DNA of 43,428 nt from an uncultured Gilliamella sp. (GCA_946482005.1 CAMLPV010000018.1:1-43428), one strand, 5' to 3'; numbered from the stretch's first letter, positions 1 through 10,116 are shown. Notes: a model not told the origin generated them from the sequence alone. Translations and numbers: made by a program.

Positions 1-78
1 ATAGCTAAAAATTTAGCTTTAACGGCTTTATTAGATAAATGTGATCAACTTCAAAGTTATTTTGCTAAAGTAATGTAA
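1..78 (+). CDS. C-terminal end of an unidentified protein (partial)
   Basis: Frame 1 is open from the window edge to a TAA at 76-78 and gives 25 residues rich in Leu, Ala and Lys (ending QSYFAKVM). The regular spacing of hydrophobic residues fits a terminal helix. Too little remains to name a family. It is transcribed towards the pectin operon, so the two units converge. Confidence 0.5.
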   Translation: MAKNLALTALLDKCDQLQSYFAKVM

Positions 79-100
79 ATAAGAATTATAAGCGACCTTG

Positions 101-283
101 TTATTGAAGCTCTGCTAAGTTTATTGTTGACCAATTAGGCAATATGAAAACACTTACAGACTCTGTAGTTTGGTGATCATTAGCAGCAAAATTAGCCATA
201 CTGTTATCTATTGGTTCCCATTTGCCATTTCAATAAAAAAGATTTGTTGCATCCCCATGCGTAGCAGGATTTATCAACAATTA
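101..283 (-). pseudogene. Relic of a decayed gene, C-terminal fragment
   Basis: Reading the minus strand from about 283 to a TAA at 101-103 gives protein-like sequence (NPATHGDATNLFY, a stop, then NGKWEPIDNSMANFAANDHQ and a further 24 residues ending in NLAELQ). The only interruption is one TGA at 230-232, where TGG would restore a natural FYWNGKW. No start codon or upstream continuation is visible past 283. The composition (many N, D, W, T and S) resembles an exported protein. The family was not recognised. It could be chance, but the 42 clean codons after the stop read like a real C-terminus. Confidence 0.35.
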
Positions 284-506
284 AGTCAATTTCAATCATT
301 CAAATGACAAGGCGGTATAAATTTGTAATGAATATTGGATGGATTTTAATGTGCTTATCAGTGGATGGAATAAAATAGCTAAATTGCCATAATGGATAAT
401 GGATGTAATTATTACCATTGATAAATGGTAAATAATTATTTTATTGCATTATGCGCTATCTATTTTCCAAAGGAATATTATTGATTAACATTTTTTTAAT
501 TATAAA

Positions 507-533
507 AAATAACCGCTGCAAAAGCGGTTATTT
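507..533 (-). terminator. Terminator of the pectin-sugar operon
   Basis: Perfect 11-bp stem (AAATAACCGCT with AGCGGTTATTT) and a 5-nt loop, about 53 bp beyond the stop of the GH28 gene. In the minus-strand transcript the stem is followed by a U-rich run. It could also stop plus-strand transcription arriving from the left. Confidence 0.8.
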
Positions 534-586
534 ACCAAAAATGACCCACCTTTCAAATAGAATTTGGAAGATTATCTATAATGTGC

Positions 587-1909
587 TCAAACTTTCAATT
601 TAATTAATTTGCCATCCTGCTTCACAAATGACTGATTAACGTAAACATCACTACTATTTTTAACACAAAGCGGCTCACTTACAACATTATCGATAATAAC
701 GTTATTAAATAAAATACTTTGGGCATTTTCGATAAAAAATCCTTTACCAGCCTCAGGTTTAACATCCTTAAACATATCAACTTCATCTGCCTTGGCATTA
801 ATTTGCATTGATATTCGAATATTATCAAACGAAATATTGGCAATTGGCGATTCAGGAATGCCATATAAAAAACCAGCATAGGCACGCACATTTTTGGCGA
901 TAATGTTTGAAAAACTAATATTATGACAGGCTGGGGTTGCTTCATTTATTGGCAGCGGATCTTTATTCCAAACAATTGGATCGTTACCTTTTGGTCCGCA
1001 GTAATAGTAATAGTTCATTACAAAGGCTGATAGTACTTCATCCATAACAATATTACTAAAAGTAATATCTGAAATGGTACCACCGCGACCTCGACGTGTT
1101 TTGAATCTCACACCTCGATCTGTTTTTTGAAATACACAGTTAGTAATAGTGACATTACGAATACTACCACTCATTTCACTACCCAATACTACCGCGCCAT
1201 GACCATGAATCATGTTACAGTTAGTAATTAAAATATTTTCGCAAGGGCTTTTATCTGCTGTTTCCTCAGTACCCGCTTTAATTGCGATGCAATCATCACC
1301 CACATCAATATAGCAATTTGAAATTCTGACATTACGGCAAGATTCAGGATTAATACCATCGGTATTAGGTGAATCTGCTGGATTTAAAATCGATATATTA
1401 TCAATCACCACATTATTTGACTCCATTGGATGGACCGTCCAACTTGGAGACTGGGTTAAAAAGACTTTTTCAATAGTTATACGTTGGCAAAAATCAAAAC
1501 CAATCAAGTAAGGTCTTGGATACTTTAGGGTATCACGATTATGACGGAAAGTATGCCACCATTTAGCGCCATTGCCATCAATTTTACCGCCACCGGTGAT
1601 AATGACATTTTCAAGATTTTGACCGTAAATACAAGGCATATAGACATCTTGTTTTACCCCCTCCCAACGTGAATGCACGATTGGGTAATCTTGTTCATTA
1701 TCTGAAAATAATAAAGTCGCATTCTGTTCAATAACTAAAGTTAAATTACTGCAAAGCTTGATTGCGCCTGTTAAATAAGTTCCCACTGGAACGATAAGCG
1801 TTCCACCACCTTGTTGTTCAATATGTTGTATTGCATTGGCAAAAGCAACTGTATTAAGTGTTTTACCATTACCTATTGCACCAAAATCTTTAACAGATAC
1901 CATTGTCAT
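587..1909 (-). CDS. Polygalacturonase, GH28 family, cytoplasmic
   Basis: Hydrolyses alpha-1,4-galacturonosyl bonds of pectin or oligogalacturonides. The right-handed beta-helix repeats are plain (many N-V/I-x-I-x-N turns). The GH28 motifs appear in order: NTDGI near residue 182, GDDCIAIK near 204 (catalytic Asp pair), HGHGAVVLGSE near 235 and RFKT near 268. I chose the start at 1909 because AAGGA lies 7 nt upstream; a further in-frame ATG at 1927 has no such site and would put the Shine-Dalgarno inside the gene. The protein is then 440 aa with no signal peptide, so it should act inside the cell on imported oligomers. It is the last gene of the uxa operon, 108 bp after uxaA, and would feed monomeric galacturonate to UxaC. 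Confidence 0.88.
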   Translation of the reverse strand: MTMVSVKDFGAIGNGKTLNTVAFANAIQHIEQQGGGTLIVPVGTYLTGAIKLCSNLTLVIEQNATLLFSDNEQDYPIVHSRWEGVKQDVYMPCIYGQNLENVIITGGGKIDGNGAKWWHTFRHNRDTLKYPRPYLIGFDFCQRITIEKVFLTQSPSWTVHPMESNNVVIDNISILNPADSPNTDGINPESCRNVRISNCYIDVGDDCIAIKAGTEETADKSPCENILITNCNMIHGHGAVVLGSEMSGSIRNVTITNCVFQKTDRGVRFKTRRGRGGTISDITFSNIVMDEVLSAFVMNYYYYCGPKGNDPIVWNKDPLPINEATPACHNISFSNIIAKNVRAYAGFLYGIPESPIANISFDNIRISMQINAKADEVDMFKDVKPEAGKGFFIENAQSILFNNVIIDNVVSEPLCVKNSSDVYVNQSFVKQDGKLIKLKV

Positions 1910-2017
1910 TGTTGCTTCCTTTTGCATTTTAGTGCGAACCGTTGCCCATTATAGATTACCGTTCGCATTGTTATTTGGATAAGTAGGCTGGTTAATTTTA
2001 GCCTTGAGTGGATAGTT

Positions 2018-3517
2018 TTAAAGAGTTACACCACTTTTTAATATCGCTAGATTTCTGAAATTATTTATCTCATTGCGTGTTTGCTGACCATTAGCAACCA
2101 GTACGATATAGTCAATAAATTCAATTAATAACTGTTGCATAGAGGTACCCTCAATGAGTTTGCCAGCATTAAAGTCAATCCAATTTCCTTTTTTGTCTGC
2201 TAATTGTGTATTAGTCGCAATTTTTACCGTTGGTACGATTCCACCATAAGGAGTTCCGCGACCTGTAGTAAATAGCACCATATGACATCCTGCTGCTGAT
2301 AAAGCCCCTGTAGCCACGGCATCATTACCAGGCGCACTGAGTAAATTGAGTCCATGCTTTGTTAGTCTTTCACCATATTTCAAGACATCAATCACTTCAC
2401 TTCCGCCTGCTTTTTGCGTACAACCAAGGGATTTTTCTTCTAAGGTTGTTATTCCACCCGCTTTGTTACCTGGAGACGGATTTTCATAAATAGGCTGATT
2501 GTTTGAGATGAAATACTGTTTAAAATCGTTGATCATAAGCACGGTTTTATCGAAAGTAGGCTCGTCAACGCAGTGAGACATCAAAATATTTTCTGCTCCG
2601 AACATTTCAGGTACTTCGGTAAGAACACTGGTTCCTCCATGGGCAATGACATAATCCGAAAACAGCCCTAGCATCGGATTAGCAGTGATTCCGGAAAAAC
2701 CATCTGATCCACCACACTCTAAACCAAATTTTAATTCGCTTAACCGCCCTACTTCGCGTTTGTCTTGCTTCATAATGGCATAAAGTTCTCTTAGCAGCGT
2801 CAATGCACAAGCAACTTCATCGGCTTCTTGTTGAGCAATCAGGAATCTAACACGCGACTCATCATAATCACCAAGATCGGCTTTAAATTCTGAGATTTGA
2901 TTATTTTCACATCCAAGTCCAATAACTAATACAGCCCCCGCATTAGGGTGTTTAACAAGATCTTGTAATATTATTTTGGTGTTTTTATGATCTTGTCCAA
3001 GTTGCGAACAACCATAAGGATGTTCAAGTACGGTAATACCATCAATTTCTAATTGATTATTGAGTTCATCACAAAACTGTTTAACAATTTGCTGCGCAAT
3101 ACCATTAATACACGTTACCGTTGGTATAATCCAAAGTTCATTACGGATACCAACTTCACCGTTTTTTCGGCGATAAATGTTGACTGGTTTATCAGCTATT
3201 TCATGCAGCGACTGATTTTTGGATAAATTAGGTTGATATTTATAATCATTGATATCATTTAGATTGGTTTTTAAATTGTGTGAATGAATATGCTCACCTG
3301 TTTTAATTAAACAAGTGGCATGCCCTATTGGTAAGCCATATTTAATAATATTTTCATTAGGCTCAATATCTTTAAGGGCAAATTTATGCCCTTGTTTGAT
3401 CGCTTGTGGTAAATCGATGGCGTTTCCATCGATTATAATATTATCTTCATGTGCTTCTATATCAGATAATGCCACAGCAACATTATCTTCATTGTTAATT
3501 TTTATAAATTTTACCAT
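2018..3517 (-). CDS. uxaA: Altronate dehydratase UxaA
   Basis: Dehydrates D-altronate to 2-keto-3-deoxygluconate, the third step of galacturonate catabolism. The N-terminal SAF-type domain (about residues 1-100, VKFIKINNEDNVAVAL...GHKFAL..IKYGLPIGHA) and the large UxaA C-terminal domain (GLGCENN, GLECGGSDGFSG, FTTGRGTPYGG) match the E. coli enzyme along the length (499 aa here, about 495 there). The start at 3517 (MVKFIKI) fits the E. coli N-terminus. An ATG 12 bp upstream at 3529 begins one base after the uxaB stop and is the alternative. The earliest in-frame ATG at 3565 lies inside uxaB. The tight junction points to translational coupling. Confidence 0.93.
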   Translation of the reverse strand: MVKFIKINNEDNVAVALSDIEAHEDNIIIDGNAIDLPQAIKQGHKFALKDIEPNENIIKYGLPIGHATCLIKTGEHIHSHNLKTNLNDINDYKYQPNLSKNQSLHEIADKPVNIYRRKNGEVGIRNELWIIPTVTCINGIAQQIVKQFCDELNNQLEIDGITVLEHPYGCSQLGQDHKNTKIILQDLVKHPNAGAVLVIGLGCENNQISEFKADLGDYDESRVRFLIAQQEADEVACALTLLRELYAIMKQDKREVGRLSELKFGLECGGSDGFSGITANPMLGLFSDYVIAHGGTSVLTEVPEMFGAENILMSHCVDEPTFDKTVLMINDFKQYFISNNQPIYENPSPGNKAGGITTLEEKSLGCTQKAGGSEVIDVLKYGERLTKHGLNLLSAPGNDAVATGALSAAGCHMVLFTTGRGTPYGGIVPTVKIATNTQLADKKGNWIDFNAGKLIEGTSMQQLLIEFIDYIVLVANGQQTRNEINNFRNLAILKSGVTL

Positions 3518-3530
3518 TGCACCACTCATT

Positions 3531-4994
3531 TTATTTGCTACCAGTAACACATTTTTCAATTGCACTGCGCATACCTTCTTGAGTAATGACAGTTAAATAT
3601 TGTGTTAATGTTTGTGCTAATTGCGGAATATTTAGCAAATCGCAATCCCAATGAGCACTATCACTAAGTACTGTTTCCACTAATTGTGCGAGTGTTTCAT
3701 TATCACTACTGACATTGGCCCAGCCAGTACTAAAGCGCTCTAACCAAATTGCATCGTCTTGTAATGGATAATTTTGGTTATTTCTTACACCTCGATAAAA
3801 AGCAATTAAAGCAGCAAAAGAGAAGACTAAATGCTTAGGTAACACACTTTTTGCTTTTTGATAAGCGAGCAGTTGCGGAAGTATACGTGTTTTAAACTTG
3901 GTCATACTATTTAGAGCAATTGACATTAATTGGTGCTCAATAAATGGATTTTTAAAACGATTGATAACTGACTGCGCAAAATCAACTAATTCTTGATGTG
4001 GCAAATCTAAAACTGGAATAATTTCATCAAAAATTGTCTCTTTGATATATTCTAAAATTTGCGAATCATTCATTGATTCACCAACCGTATCAATTCCTGC
4101 TAGATAAGCCACTGGAACCAATGCTGTATGCGCACCATTTAAAATTGCAACTTTACGCTCTTTATAGGGTTTAATATCATCAACAATTTTGATATTAATG
4201 TTGCATTTATCCAAACGCAATTTTTGCGCTAGCCATTGTGGGCCTTGGATAACAAAAAGGTAGAAATATTCTGCTGAATCAATAAAGTTATCTTTATAAC
4301 CTAATTCCGATTCTAATTCAGAAATTTGAGCTTTAGGATAACCTGGGACAATCCTATCAACCAATGTTGAGCAAAATACATTATCGTTTTCTAACCAAGC
4401 AATAAATTTGTCTGACAAATTCCACTGGTTAGCATATTTTAAGACCAATTTTTTTAGTGCATCGCCATTATAATCAATTAACTCACATGGAATAATGATT
4501 AAACCACTCTCTTTGCTTCCAGAAAAATGGTTAAATCTTTCATACAAGAAAGCCGTTAATTTAGCTGGATAGCTTGTAGCAGGTTGGTCTGTAAGTTTAT
4601 CGCTTTCAACATAGCTGATACCGGCTTCAGTGGTGTTAGAAAAAATAAATTGAATATTAGGATCTTTGGCTAATGCAAGGTACTGGTCATACTGTGTATA
4701 GACATTTATCTCACTATTAACGGAACGAATCATCCTAAATTCTTTTACTGTTTCATTGCGTTCATTTAATCCACGAATTAATGTGGTATATAAACCATCT
4801 TGAGTATTTAATGATGGTGGAAAGTCTGTATTAAGTGGGCGAATAATTGCTACACCCGCATCAAGATCGGTTTTTTCATTTAAAATATCCAATTGCCAAT
4901 CTAAAAATGCACGTAAAAAATTACCTTCGCCAAATTGTACAACACGCGTAGTATATTTAGCGCCGGGAAAATCAATTCTGTTCAATGTTTTCAT
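3531..4994 (-). CDS. uxaB: Tagaturonate reductase (altronate oxidoreductase) UxaB
   Basis: NADH-dependent reduction of D-tagaturonate to D-altronate. Length 487 aa (E. coli about 483). The N-terminus ([17 protein letters not shown], then the glycine motif [11 protein letters not shown]) is nearly that of E. coli UxaB. The mannitol-dehydrogenase fold includes the conserved [16 protein letters not shown] around residues 285-300. It starts 18 bp after the uxaC stop and ends about 13 bp before the uxaA start, so the three uxa genes form one transcript. Confidence 0.94.
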   Translation of the reverse strand: MKTLNRIDFPGAKYTTRVVQFGEGNFLRAFLDWQLDILNEKTDLDAGVAIIRPLNTDFPPSLNTQDGLYTTLIRGLNERNETVKEFRMIRSVNSEINVYTQYDQYLALAKDPNIQFIFSNTTEAGISYVESDKLTDQPATSYPAKLTAFLYERFNHFSGSKESGLIIIPCELIDYNGDALKKLVLKYANQWNLSDKFIAWLENDNVFCSTLVDRIVPGYPKAQISELESELGYKDNFIDSAEYFYLFVIQGPQWLAQKLRLDKCNINIKIVDDIKPYKERKVAILNGAHTALVPVAYLAGIDTVGESMNDSQILEYIKETIFDEIIPVLDLPHQELVDFAQSVINRFKNPFIEHQLMSIALNSMTKFKTRILPQLLAYQKAKSVLPKHLVFSFAALIAFYRGVRNNQNYPLQDDAIWLERFSTGWANVSSDNETLAQLVETVLSDSAHWDCDLLNIPQLAQTLTQYLTVITQEGMRSAIEKCVTGSK

Positions 4995-5012
4995 TACTAT
5001 TACTCTAATATA

Positions 5013-6425
5013 TTAATTTAATTCGATACCAAAATAGTTTTTCGCATTATCAAAACTAATATTTTTGACCATTTGACCTAATAACTCGATATCACGAGGT
5101 GCTTCACCATCTTCAACCCAACGACCAATCATACGACATAAAATGCGTCTAAAATATTCATGACGAGTATAAGAAAGGAAACTGCGACTATCGGTTAACA
5201 TTCCAACAAAACGACTTAATAAACCAAGCTGAGCCAGTTGGGTCATTTGGCGAATCATGCCGTCTTTTTGATCGTTAAACCACCAACCTGAACCAAATTG
5301 CATTTTGCCTTGTATTCCTTCCCCTTGGAAATTACCTATCATCGTACCCAAAATCTCATTATCAGATGGATTTAAGCAATAGAGAATTGTTTTAGGTAGA
5401 GCATTTTGTTTAGCTTGTGCATCTAATAGTCGGGATAATGGTTGAGCAATAGGTGAGTCATTAATAGAATCAAAACCAACATCAGGCCCCATTAGATTAA
5501 ACATTCTTGAATTGTTATTACGTAAAGCGCCAATATGATATTGCTGAACCCATCCACGTTTGTTGTATTCGCTGCCTAAATAAATGATAACCGCAGTCTT
5601 GAATTGAGCGACTTCTTTCGAAGTTAGATTTGCTCCAGTTAGTCGTTTAGTTAAAATTGCATCTAATTCTTTTTCTGTCGCTTCTTCATAAACGACCGTA
5701 TCTAAGGCATGATCAGAAACTTTACAACCATGTGCAGCAAAATGATCCATACGTTTTGCTAACGCCTGACAAAGTTGGTGGAAACTTGAGATATTAATAT
5801 CCGAAACAGTTGATAATTTTTCGATATAGGCTACAAAAAATTCAGAATCTATATTAAACGCTTTATCTGGTCGCCAACTTGGTAAAACTTTAATATCAAA
5901 TGAACTATCTTGAGCAATGGTTTTATGGTGAACTAAATCATCAATTGGATCATCAGTTGTGCCGACCATTTTTACATTCATTTTTTTCATAATGCTACGT
6001 GCAGTAAATTCTTTAGTTTCAAGCATTGCATTACATTTGTTCCAAATGGTTTCAGCGGTGGCTGGTGATAGTAAAATATCATCGATACCAAATGGTCTAC
6101 GTAATTCTAAATGCGTCCAATGATAAAGTGGATTACCGATTGTATGAGGCACCGTTTCGGCCCAAGCTTTGAATTTTTCAAAATCATTTACCTCGCTGCC
6201 AGTACAAAACTTCTCCGGCACACCATTAGTACGCATGGCTCGCCATTTGTAGTGATCGCCTTTTAACCAGATGTCGTACAAATTTTTAAATTGATAATCT
6301 TGTGCAATTTGTTCTGGTGGTAAGTGGCAGTGATAATCAAAAATCGGCTGTTGTGCCGCATAATTGTGATAAAGTTGACGAGAAAATTCAGTATCAAGTA
6401 AAAAGTCTTCAGTTAAAAAACGCAT
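5013..6425 (-). CDS. uxaC: Uronate isomerase UxaC
   Basis: Isomerises D-galacturonate to D-tagaturonate (and D-glucuronate to D-fructuronate). The amidohydrolase-fold start is clear ([10 protein letters not shown], then [13 protein letters not shown] with the metal-binding HxH near residues 33-35), as are [17 protein letters not shown] near 248, and the C-terminal [20 protein letters not shown]. The start at 6425 is set by GGAG 6-8 nt upstream and gives 470 aa, as in E. coli; the ATG at 6437 overlaps that ribosome site. It lies 68 bp after exuT in the operon. Confidence 0.95.
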   Translation of the reverse strand: MRFLTEDFLLDTEFSRQLYHNYAAQQPIFDYHCHLPPEQIAQDYQFKNLYDIWLKGDHYKWRAMRTNGVPEKFCTGSEVNDFEKFKAWAETVPHTIGNPLYHWTHLELRRPFGIDDILLSPATAETIWNKCNAMLETKEFTARSIMKKMNVKMVGTTDDPIDDLVHHKTIAQDSSFDIKVLPSWRPDKAFNIDSEFFVAYIEKLSTVSDINISSFHQLCQALAKRMDHFAAHGCKVSDHALDTVVYEEATEKELDAILTKRLTGANLTSKEVAQFKTAVIIYLGSEYNKRGWVQQYHIGALRNNNSRMFNLMGPDVGFDSINDSPIAQPLSRLLDAQAKQNALPKTILYCLNPSDNEILGTMIGNFQGEGIQGKMQFGSGWWFNDQKDGMIRQMTQLAQLGLLSRFVGMLTDSRSFLSYTRHEYFRRILCRMIGRWVEDGEAPRDIELLGQMVKNISFDNAKNYFGIELN

Positions 6426-6493
6426 ATTATTCTCCATAAACCGTGTTTATCTATTTAATTGCACATGCCAATAACATGCGCAACTCGATTAAT

Positions 6494-7762
6494 TTATTGT
6501 TGCTCAGTTGTTGATGGTGCTTTTAAAATTGTCCATACCGCTAACGCAGCTAAAAGGTCAAGACAACTTAAAATTACAAATAATGGGCTAAAACCAACAG
6601 ATTCCGCAAGCGCGCCCACAATTAAAGCAAAGATAGTACTAGCAAGCCATGCTGCCATACCTGTAAAACCATTAGCAGTTGCAACTTCATTTCGACCAAA
6701 TACATCGGATGATAATGTAATTAATGCACCAGATAATGCTTGGTGAGCGAATCCACCAATACAAAATAAGAAGATAGCAACATAAGGATTTGCAAACAGC
6801 CCAATTAACCCAGGTGCAATCATTAATACGCCACCAACAGTAACAACTAATTTGCGCGAGTTAATCAAACTGACGTTGAAATTTTTTTGGAAAAATGGCG
6901 CCATATAGCCACCGAGTATACAACCAAAATCAGCAAACAACATTGGCATCCAAGCAAAAATCGCAATCTGTTTTAAGTCAAAACCATAAACCGTAGACAT
7001 AAATAATGGGATCCATGCGTTAAAGGTTCCCCATGCAGGTTCGGCTAAAAACCTTGGGATGGCAATGCCCCAAAAGCGACGAGTACTTACGATTTTATAC
7101 GCAGGTAATTTGGTAGTGTTTGATGTTTGGTGACTAACTTCTTGCCCTGATAAAATGTATTTTCTTTCTTCTTCTGATAATCGTTTTTGGTTAGTTGGAT
7201 GACGATAAAGAGCAAACCAAAATAACCCCCAAATAAAGCTAAGTAAACCACAAATAACAAACGCTAATTGCCAACTGTGTAACCATATTGCTCCGGCAAC
7301 TAATGGCGGTGCGATCATTGCTCCAACGGATGATCCTAAATTAAACCAACCAACAGCGATTGATCTTTCTTTTGCCGGAAACCATTCACTTGTTGCTTTT
7401 AAACCAGCAGGTATCATAGCCGCTTCGGCAGCTCCAACAGCGCCACGCGTAAACGCAAGACCCACCCAACTGCCAGAAAATGCGGTACTGATACAGAAAA
7501 CTGACCATAATAAAGCAAATACCGCATAACCTACGCGTGTGCCAAGTAAGTCAAGAACATACCCCGCTACAGGTTGCATTACGGTATAACAGGCTGAATA
7601 AGCTGCAACAACATATGAATATTGTTGAGTTGTCATACCCATGACTTCATTAAGCACTGGGGCAGCAACTGCAATTGAATTTCGAGTTAAATAACCAAGA
7701 ATTGTGCCAATAGTCACTAACGCTATCATATACCAGCGAAGATTTTTTATTGTTTTGTACAT
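6494..7762 (-). CDS. exuT: Hexuronate transporter ExuT (MFS)
   Basis: Proton-coupled uptake of galacturonate/glucuronate across the inner membrane. 422 aa with twelve hydrophobic segments. The first helices (ALVTIGTILGYLTRNSIAVAAPVL) and the loop VLDLLGTRVGYA are typical of the anion:cation symporter branch of the MFS, to which E. coli ExuT belongs. The start at 7762 (MYKTIKNLRWYM) follows GGAGC with a 5-nt gap; the ATG at 7780 precedes that site. First gene of the minus-strand operon, transcribed away from exuR, with a shared 242-bp control region. Confidence 0.92.
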   Translation of the reverse strand: MYKTIKNLRWYMIALVTIGTILGYLTRNSIAVAAPVLNEVMGMTTQQYSYVVAAYSACYTVMQPVAGYVLDLLGTRVGYAVFALLWSVFCISTAFSGSWVGLAFTRGAVGAAEAAMIPAGLKATSEWFPAKERSIAVGWFNLGSSVGAMIAPPLVAGAIWLHSWQLAFVICGLLSFIWGLFWFALYRHPTNQKRLSEEERKYILSGQEVSHQTSNTTKLPAYKIVSTRRFWGIAIPRFLAEPAWGTFNAWIPLFMSTVYGFDLKQIAIFAWMPMLFADFGCILGGYMAPFFQKNFNVSLINSRKLVVTVGGVLMIAPGLIGLFANPYVAIFLFCIGGFAHQALSGALITLSSDVFGRNEVATANGFTGMAAWLASTIFALIVGALAESVGFSPLFVILSCLDLLAALAVWTILKAPSTTEQQ

Positions 7763-7810
7763 TTTATGCTCCATACACATTATGAATTTTGGCGCATATT
7801 AACATGTCAG

Positions 7811-7827
7811 TCAACTTAAAAAGTTGA
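7811..7827. promoter_or_regulatory. 17-bp palindrome, candidate ExuR operator at the exuT promoter
   Basis: TCAACTT-AAA-AAGTTGA is a perfect inverted repeat. On the minus strand a TTGACT (7814-7809), a possible -35 of exuT, overlaps it, with a weak -10 (CAAAAT) 17 bp on. A dimeric repressor bound here would block exuT-uxaCBA-GH28. It does not match the enterobacterial ExuR consensus as I remember it, so the assignment to ExuR rests on position. Confidence 0.45.
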
Positions 7828-7838
7828 CATACATCACA
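7823..7838. promoter_or_regulatory. CRP-like site in the exuT-exuR control region
   Basis: GTTGA-N6-TCACA: one half-site matches the CRP consensus perfectly, the other in 3 of 5 bases. It overlaps the right arm of the palindrome at 7811-7827, so activator and repressor would compete. It fits glucose repression of uronate use. Confidence 0.4.
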
Positions 7839-7890
7839 GAACATAGCAAATAACCACAATAAAAATCCGGTTGTTCATTTGTCCGTCTTA

Positions 7891-7918
7891 TTGAAAAATT
7901 ATCTGACAAGATTATAAA
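7891..7918 (+). promoter_or_regulatory. Probable exuR promoter
   Basis: TTGAAA (7891-7896), a 16-bp spacer and TATAAA (7913-7918). It lies about 85 bp upstream of the exuR ATG. Confidence 0.5.
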
Positions 7919-8004
7919 ATTTTAATTCAAGCTTGTTTAACTCTAAGCAATTAGATGTTATTTTAAGTACCAAACTTGAATTATGGAACTACTCAAAAAT
8001 TATT

Positions 8005-8787
8005 ATGACCCAAGAACAGAATGAACATCAGCGTCTTTATCAAGTTATCGCTACAGAATTAAAAAACCGAATTATCAATGGTATTTATCCTGTAGGCAGC
8101 AAATTACCGTCAGAAAGACTTATTTGTGAAGAATTAAAAGTCAGTCGTTCGGTGGTAAGAGAAGCGATTATAATGTTAGAAGTTGAAGGTTTTGTTGATG
8201 CTAGAAAAGGGTCTGGTATACATGTTATTGCCAATAAACAGCAAACTATAAATATGATTGCTGACTCACACGGACTCAATTTTGCTACAACAGGACCATT
8301 TGAGTTATTACAAGCTCGTCAATTAATCGAAAGTAATATTGCTGAGTTTGCTGCAACTCAGATCACAAAAGATGATATTGTTAACCTATTAGAAATTCAG
8401 CACAATGCAAAAAAAGAAGATCACTATCGGGACTCTGATTGGGATCTAAAATTTCACACACAAATTGCCATGATTACGCGTAATACGGCTTTAATAACCA
8501 TTGTTGAAGAAACATGGCGACAGAGAACCCTAAATCCTTTATGGAAAAAACTCCATGAACATGTACAGCAACAAGATATCGAAAGCTGGTGGGAAGAACA
8601 TGATAAAATTCTTGAAGCATTAATCAATCGCGATCCTAAAGCAGCCAAATTAGCGATGTGGCAACATCTAGAAAATACGAAAAAAATGTTATTTGATGCA
8701 GCGAGTGAAGATTTTGAAACTAAACGCGATCACTATCTGTTTTCAGATAATCCAGTTGTTAGTATTAATGAAAATGAATTTGAATAA
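8005..8787 (+). CDS. exuR: Hexuronate regulon repressor ExuR (GntR/FadR family)
   Basis: Transcriptional repressor of hexuronate genes, released by uronates. The N-terminal winged helix (residues about 9-75: [25 protein letters not shown], then [26 protein letters not shown]) is almost that of E. coli ExuR, and the C-terminal all-helical FadR-type ligand domain follows ([14 protein letters not shown]). I start at ATG 8005, which gives 260 aa against about 258 in E. coli; the open frame back to TTG 7933 has no family counterpart. No good Shine-Dalgarno is seen. Divergent from exuT, so it very likely controls that operon. Confidence 0.9.
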   Translation: MTQEQNEHQRLYQVIATELKNRIINGIYPVGSKLPSERLICEELKVSRSVVREAIIMLEVEGFVDARKGSGIHVIANKQQTINMIADSHGLNFATTGPFELLQARQLIESNIAEFAATQITKDDIVNLLEIQHNAKKEDHYRDSDWDLKFHTQIAMITRNTALITIVEETWRQRTLNPLWKKLHEHVQQQDIESWWEEHDKILEALINRDPKAAKLAMWQHLENTKKMLFDAASEDFETKRDHYLFSDNPVVSINENEFE

Positions 8788-9347
8788 TTATTGTACTTAT
8801 TTATACCTTGTTAAATTATAGGTTTTATCAACTGACCCTATATTTTATATGACAGGTGAATAATAGGATCAGGTACTCTGTTTAATTTAAACATTACAAA
8901 TAAATACCAAAAAAACCTTTTTTATATTTGATAATCGAAATTGGTCAAACCAATACGACATTAAGATACTTCAAAAATGTTCCGATAAAATAATGAAGAA
9001 AGTTATTTTATCGGCCGTTTTGGCGACCGCAAATCAATACTATTTTTTAACCCTAAATTATTCAATATTGATGCTAAACAAGCTAATAGTATTTTAAAAA
9101 TTGATAATATTTTTCAGAAAGATACATAAAGATTCTATTGAAAAATTGAATAGGCATAACTGAGTTCAGATAAAAGACATTCACTAACATTTTACATAGT
9201 AATAATCTTTTATCTGATATCATTATTAAAGATTTATAATTTTTATGATATTCATGACTAACTTTATTAATAACGGTCAAACATAAAAAAACTAACTAGA
9301 AGTATGAATGATAAATATCTACACATTCTAATTATCTCTATATAGAA
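8788..9347. other. Non-coding stretch between exuR and lolA
   Basis: 560 bp, AT-rich. An imperfect 10-bp inverted repeat (8832-8841 with 8863-8872, one mismatch) lies just after exuR and may be a weak terminator or protein site. No convincing gene is seen; a 65-codon minus frame beginning with TTG has no ribosome site. Confidence 0.5.
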
Positions 9348-9941
9348 CTAACGTTGATCATCAATCGCTATACCTGCTGGTGGCGTAAATTTAAATTTGC
9401 CTAAGTCAACTTTGCCAAGTTTTTGGCTAGATAATTCATAGTAGCTACGTTGTCCATCTTCTTCAATAATGGAAAAGTTAGAAATCATGCCAGTTGGTAA
9501 TACCGAAATAACAAAATCCTGATTAGATCCATCTGTTGGTTTTAATGTAAATGAATCTTGTTTACGAGTCACATTATAAACATTCCAAATGGCATTGTGA
9601 CTATCAGTAATCAGTAGCATCAATCGATTATCCACTGCTTTTTTTAAATCCATGACACTTACTTGATCAACCGCCGGTGTATATACCCACATATCTGTTC
9701 CATCAGAGATAATTGAAGTTTCATCAGGTTCATTCATTGTCCAATTAAAATAATAAGGTCTGGTAACCCAAAGTTCTCCTCTCCCCTCTTGTACCAATTG
9801 ATTATCAGCTGTTTTCACTTCTTGAGAAAAATGTGCATAAAATCCATCAATTTTATTAAGACGTTGTTGTAATAACTCTTTATCGCCAGCCCATACTGAT
9901 ACGCTAGTCAACAATCCCATTAACAATAAAAACTTTTTCAT
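9348..9941 (-). CDS. lolA: Outer-membrane lipoprotein carrier LolA
   Basis: Periplasmic chaperone that takes lipoproteins from LolCDE to LolB. 197 aa (E. coli about 203). Signal peptide MKKFLLLMGLLTSVSVWA with cleavage before GD. The mature part shows LolA features: FYAHFSQEV near 33, QEGRGELWVTRPYYFNW, PDETSIISDGTDMWVYTPAVDQV, then FTLKP and the C-terminal FTPPAGIAIDDQR. AAGGAT lies 5 nt before the ATG. In Enterobacterales lolA and rarA are co-directional; here lolA points away from rarA. Confidence 0.94.
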   Translation of the reverse strand: MKKFLLLMGLLTSVSVWAGDKELLQQRLNKIDGFYAHFSQEVKTADNQLVQEGRGELWVTRPYYFNWTMNEPDETSIISDGTDMWVYTPAVDQVSVMDLKKAVDNRLMLLITDSHNAIWNVYNVTRKQDSFTLKPTDGSNQDFVISVLPTGMISNFSIIEEDGQRSYYELSSQKLGKVDLGKFKFTPPAGIAIDDQR

Positions 9942-10052
9942 AACTCATCCTTATGTACTTTATTTGGCAATATTCATATCAACTTTGATAATTGAATTTG
10001 CTTAAAATATTACTGTTTTTTAGTTAGAGGGAAAAGATATTTTCTTTTCTTT

Positions 10053-10082
10053 TTCACTAATTTCATCTAACAAGTATATAAT
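10053..10082 (+). promoter_or_regulatory. Probable rarA promoter
   Basis: TTCACT (10053-10058), an 18-bp spacer and a perfect TATAAT (10077-10082), 35 bp before the rarA start. Confidence 0.5.
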
Positions 10083-10116
10083 ACCTATAACTTTCTAAAA
10101 TTGGACTCAATGTGTT

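Noticed and set aside
7933..8004. Upstream TTG start giving ExuR 24 extra residues
   Set aside because: The extension has no counterpart in the family and crosses the promoter spacer; ATG 8005 gives the family length.
7763..8004. Enterobacterial ExuR/UxuR operator (AAATTGGTATACCAATTT type)
   Set aside because: No sequence of that form occurs in the exuT-exuR gap; only the different 17-bp palindrome is present.
9083..9280. 65-codon minus-strand frame between exuR and lolA
   Set aside because: It begins with TTG without a ribosome site, is low-complexity and AT-driven, and shows no family features.
9269..9282. TAATAACGGTCAAA also found near 36956
   Set aside because: A single 14-bp match in AT-rich DNA with no shared context; treated as chance.
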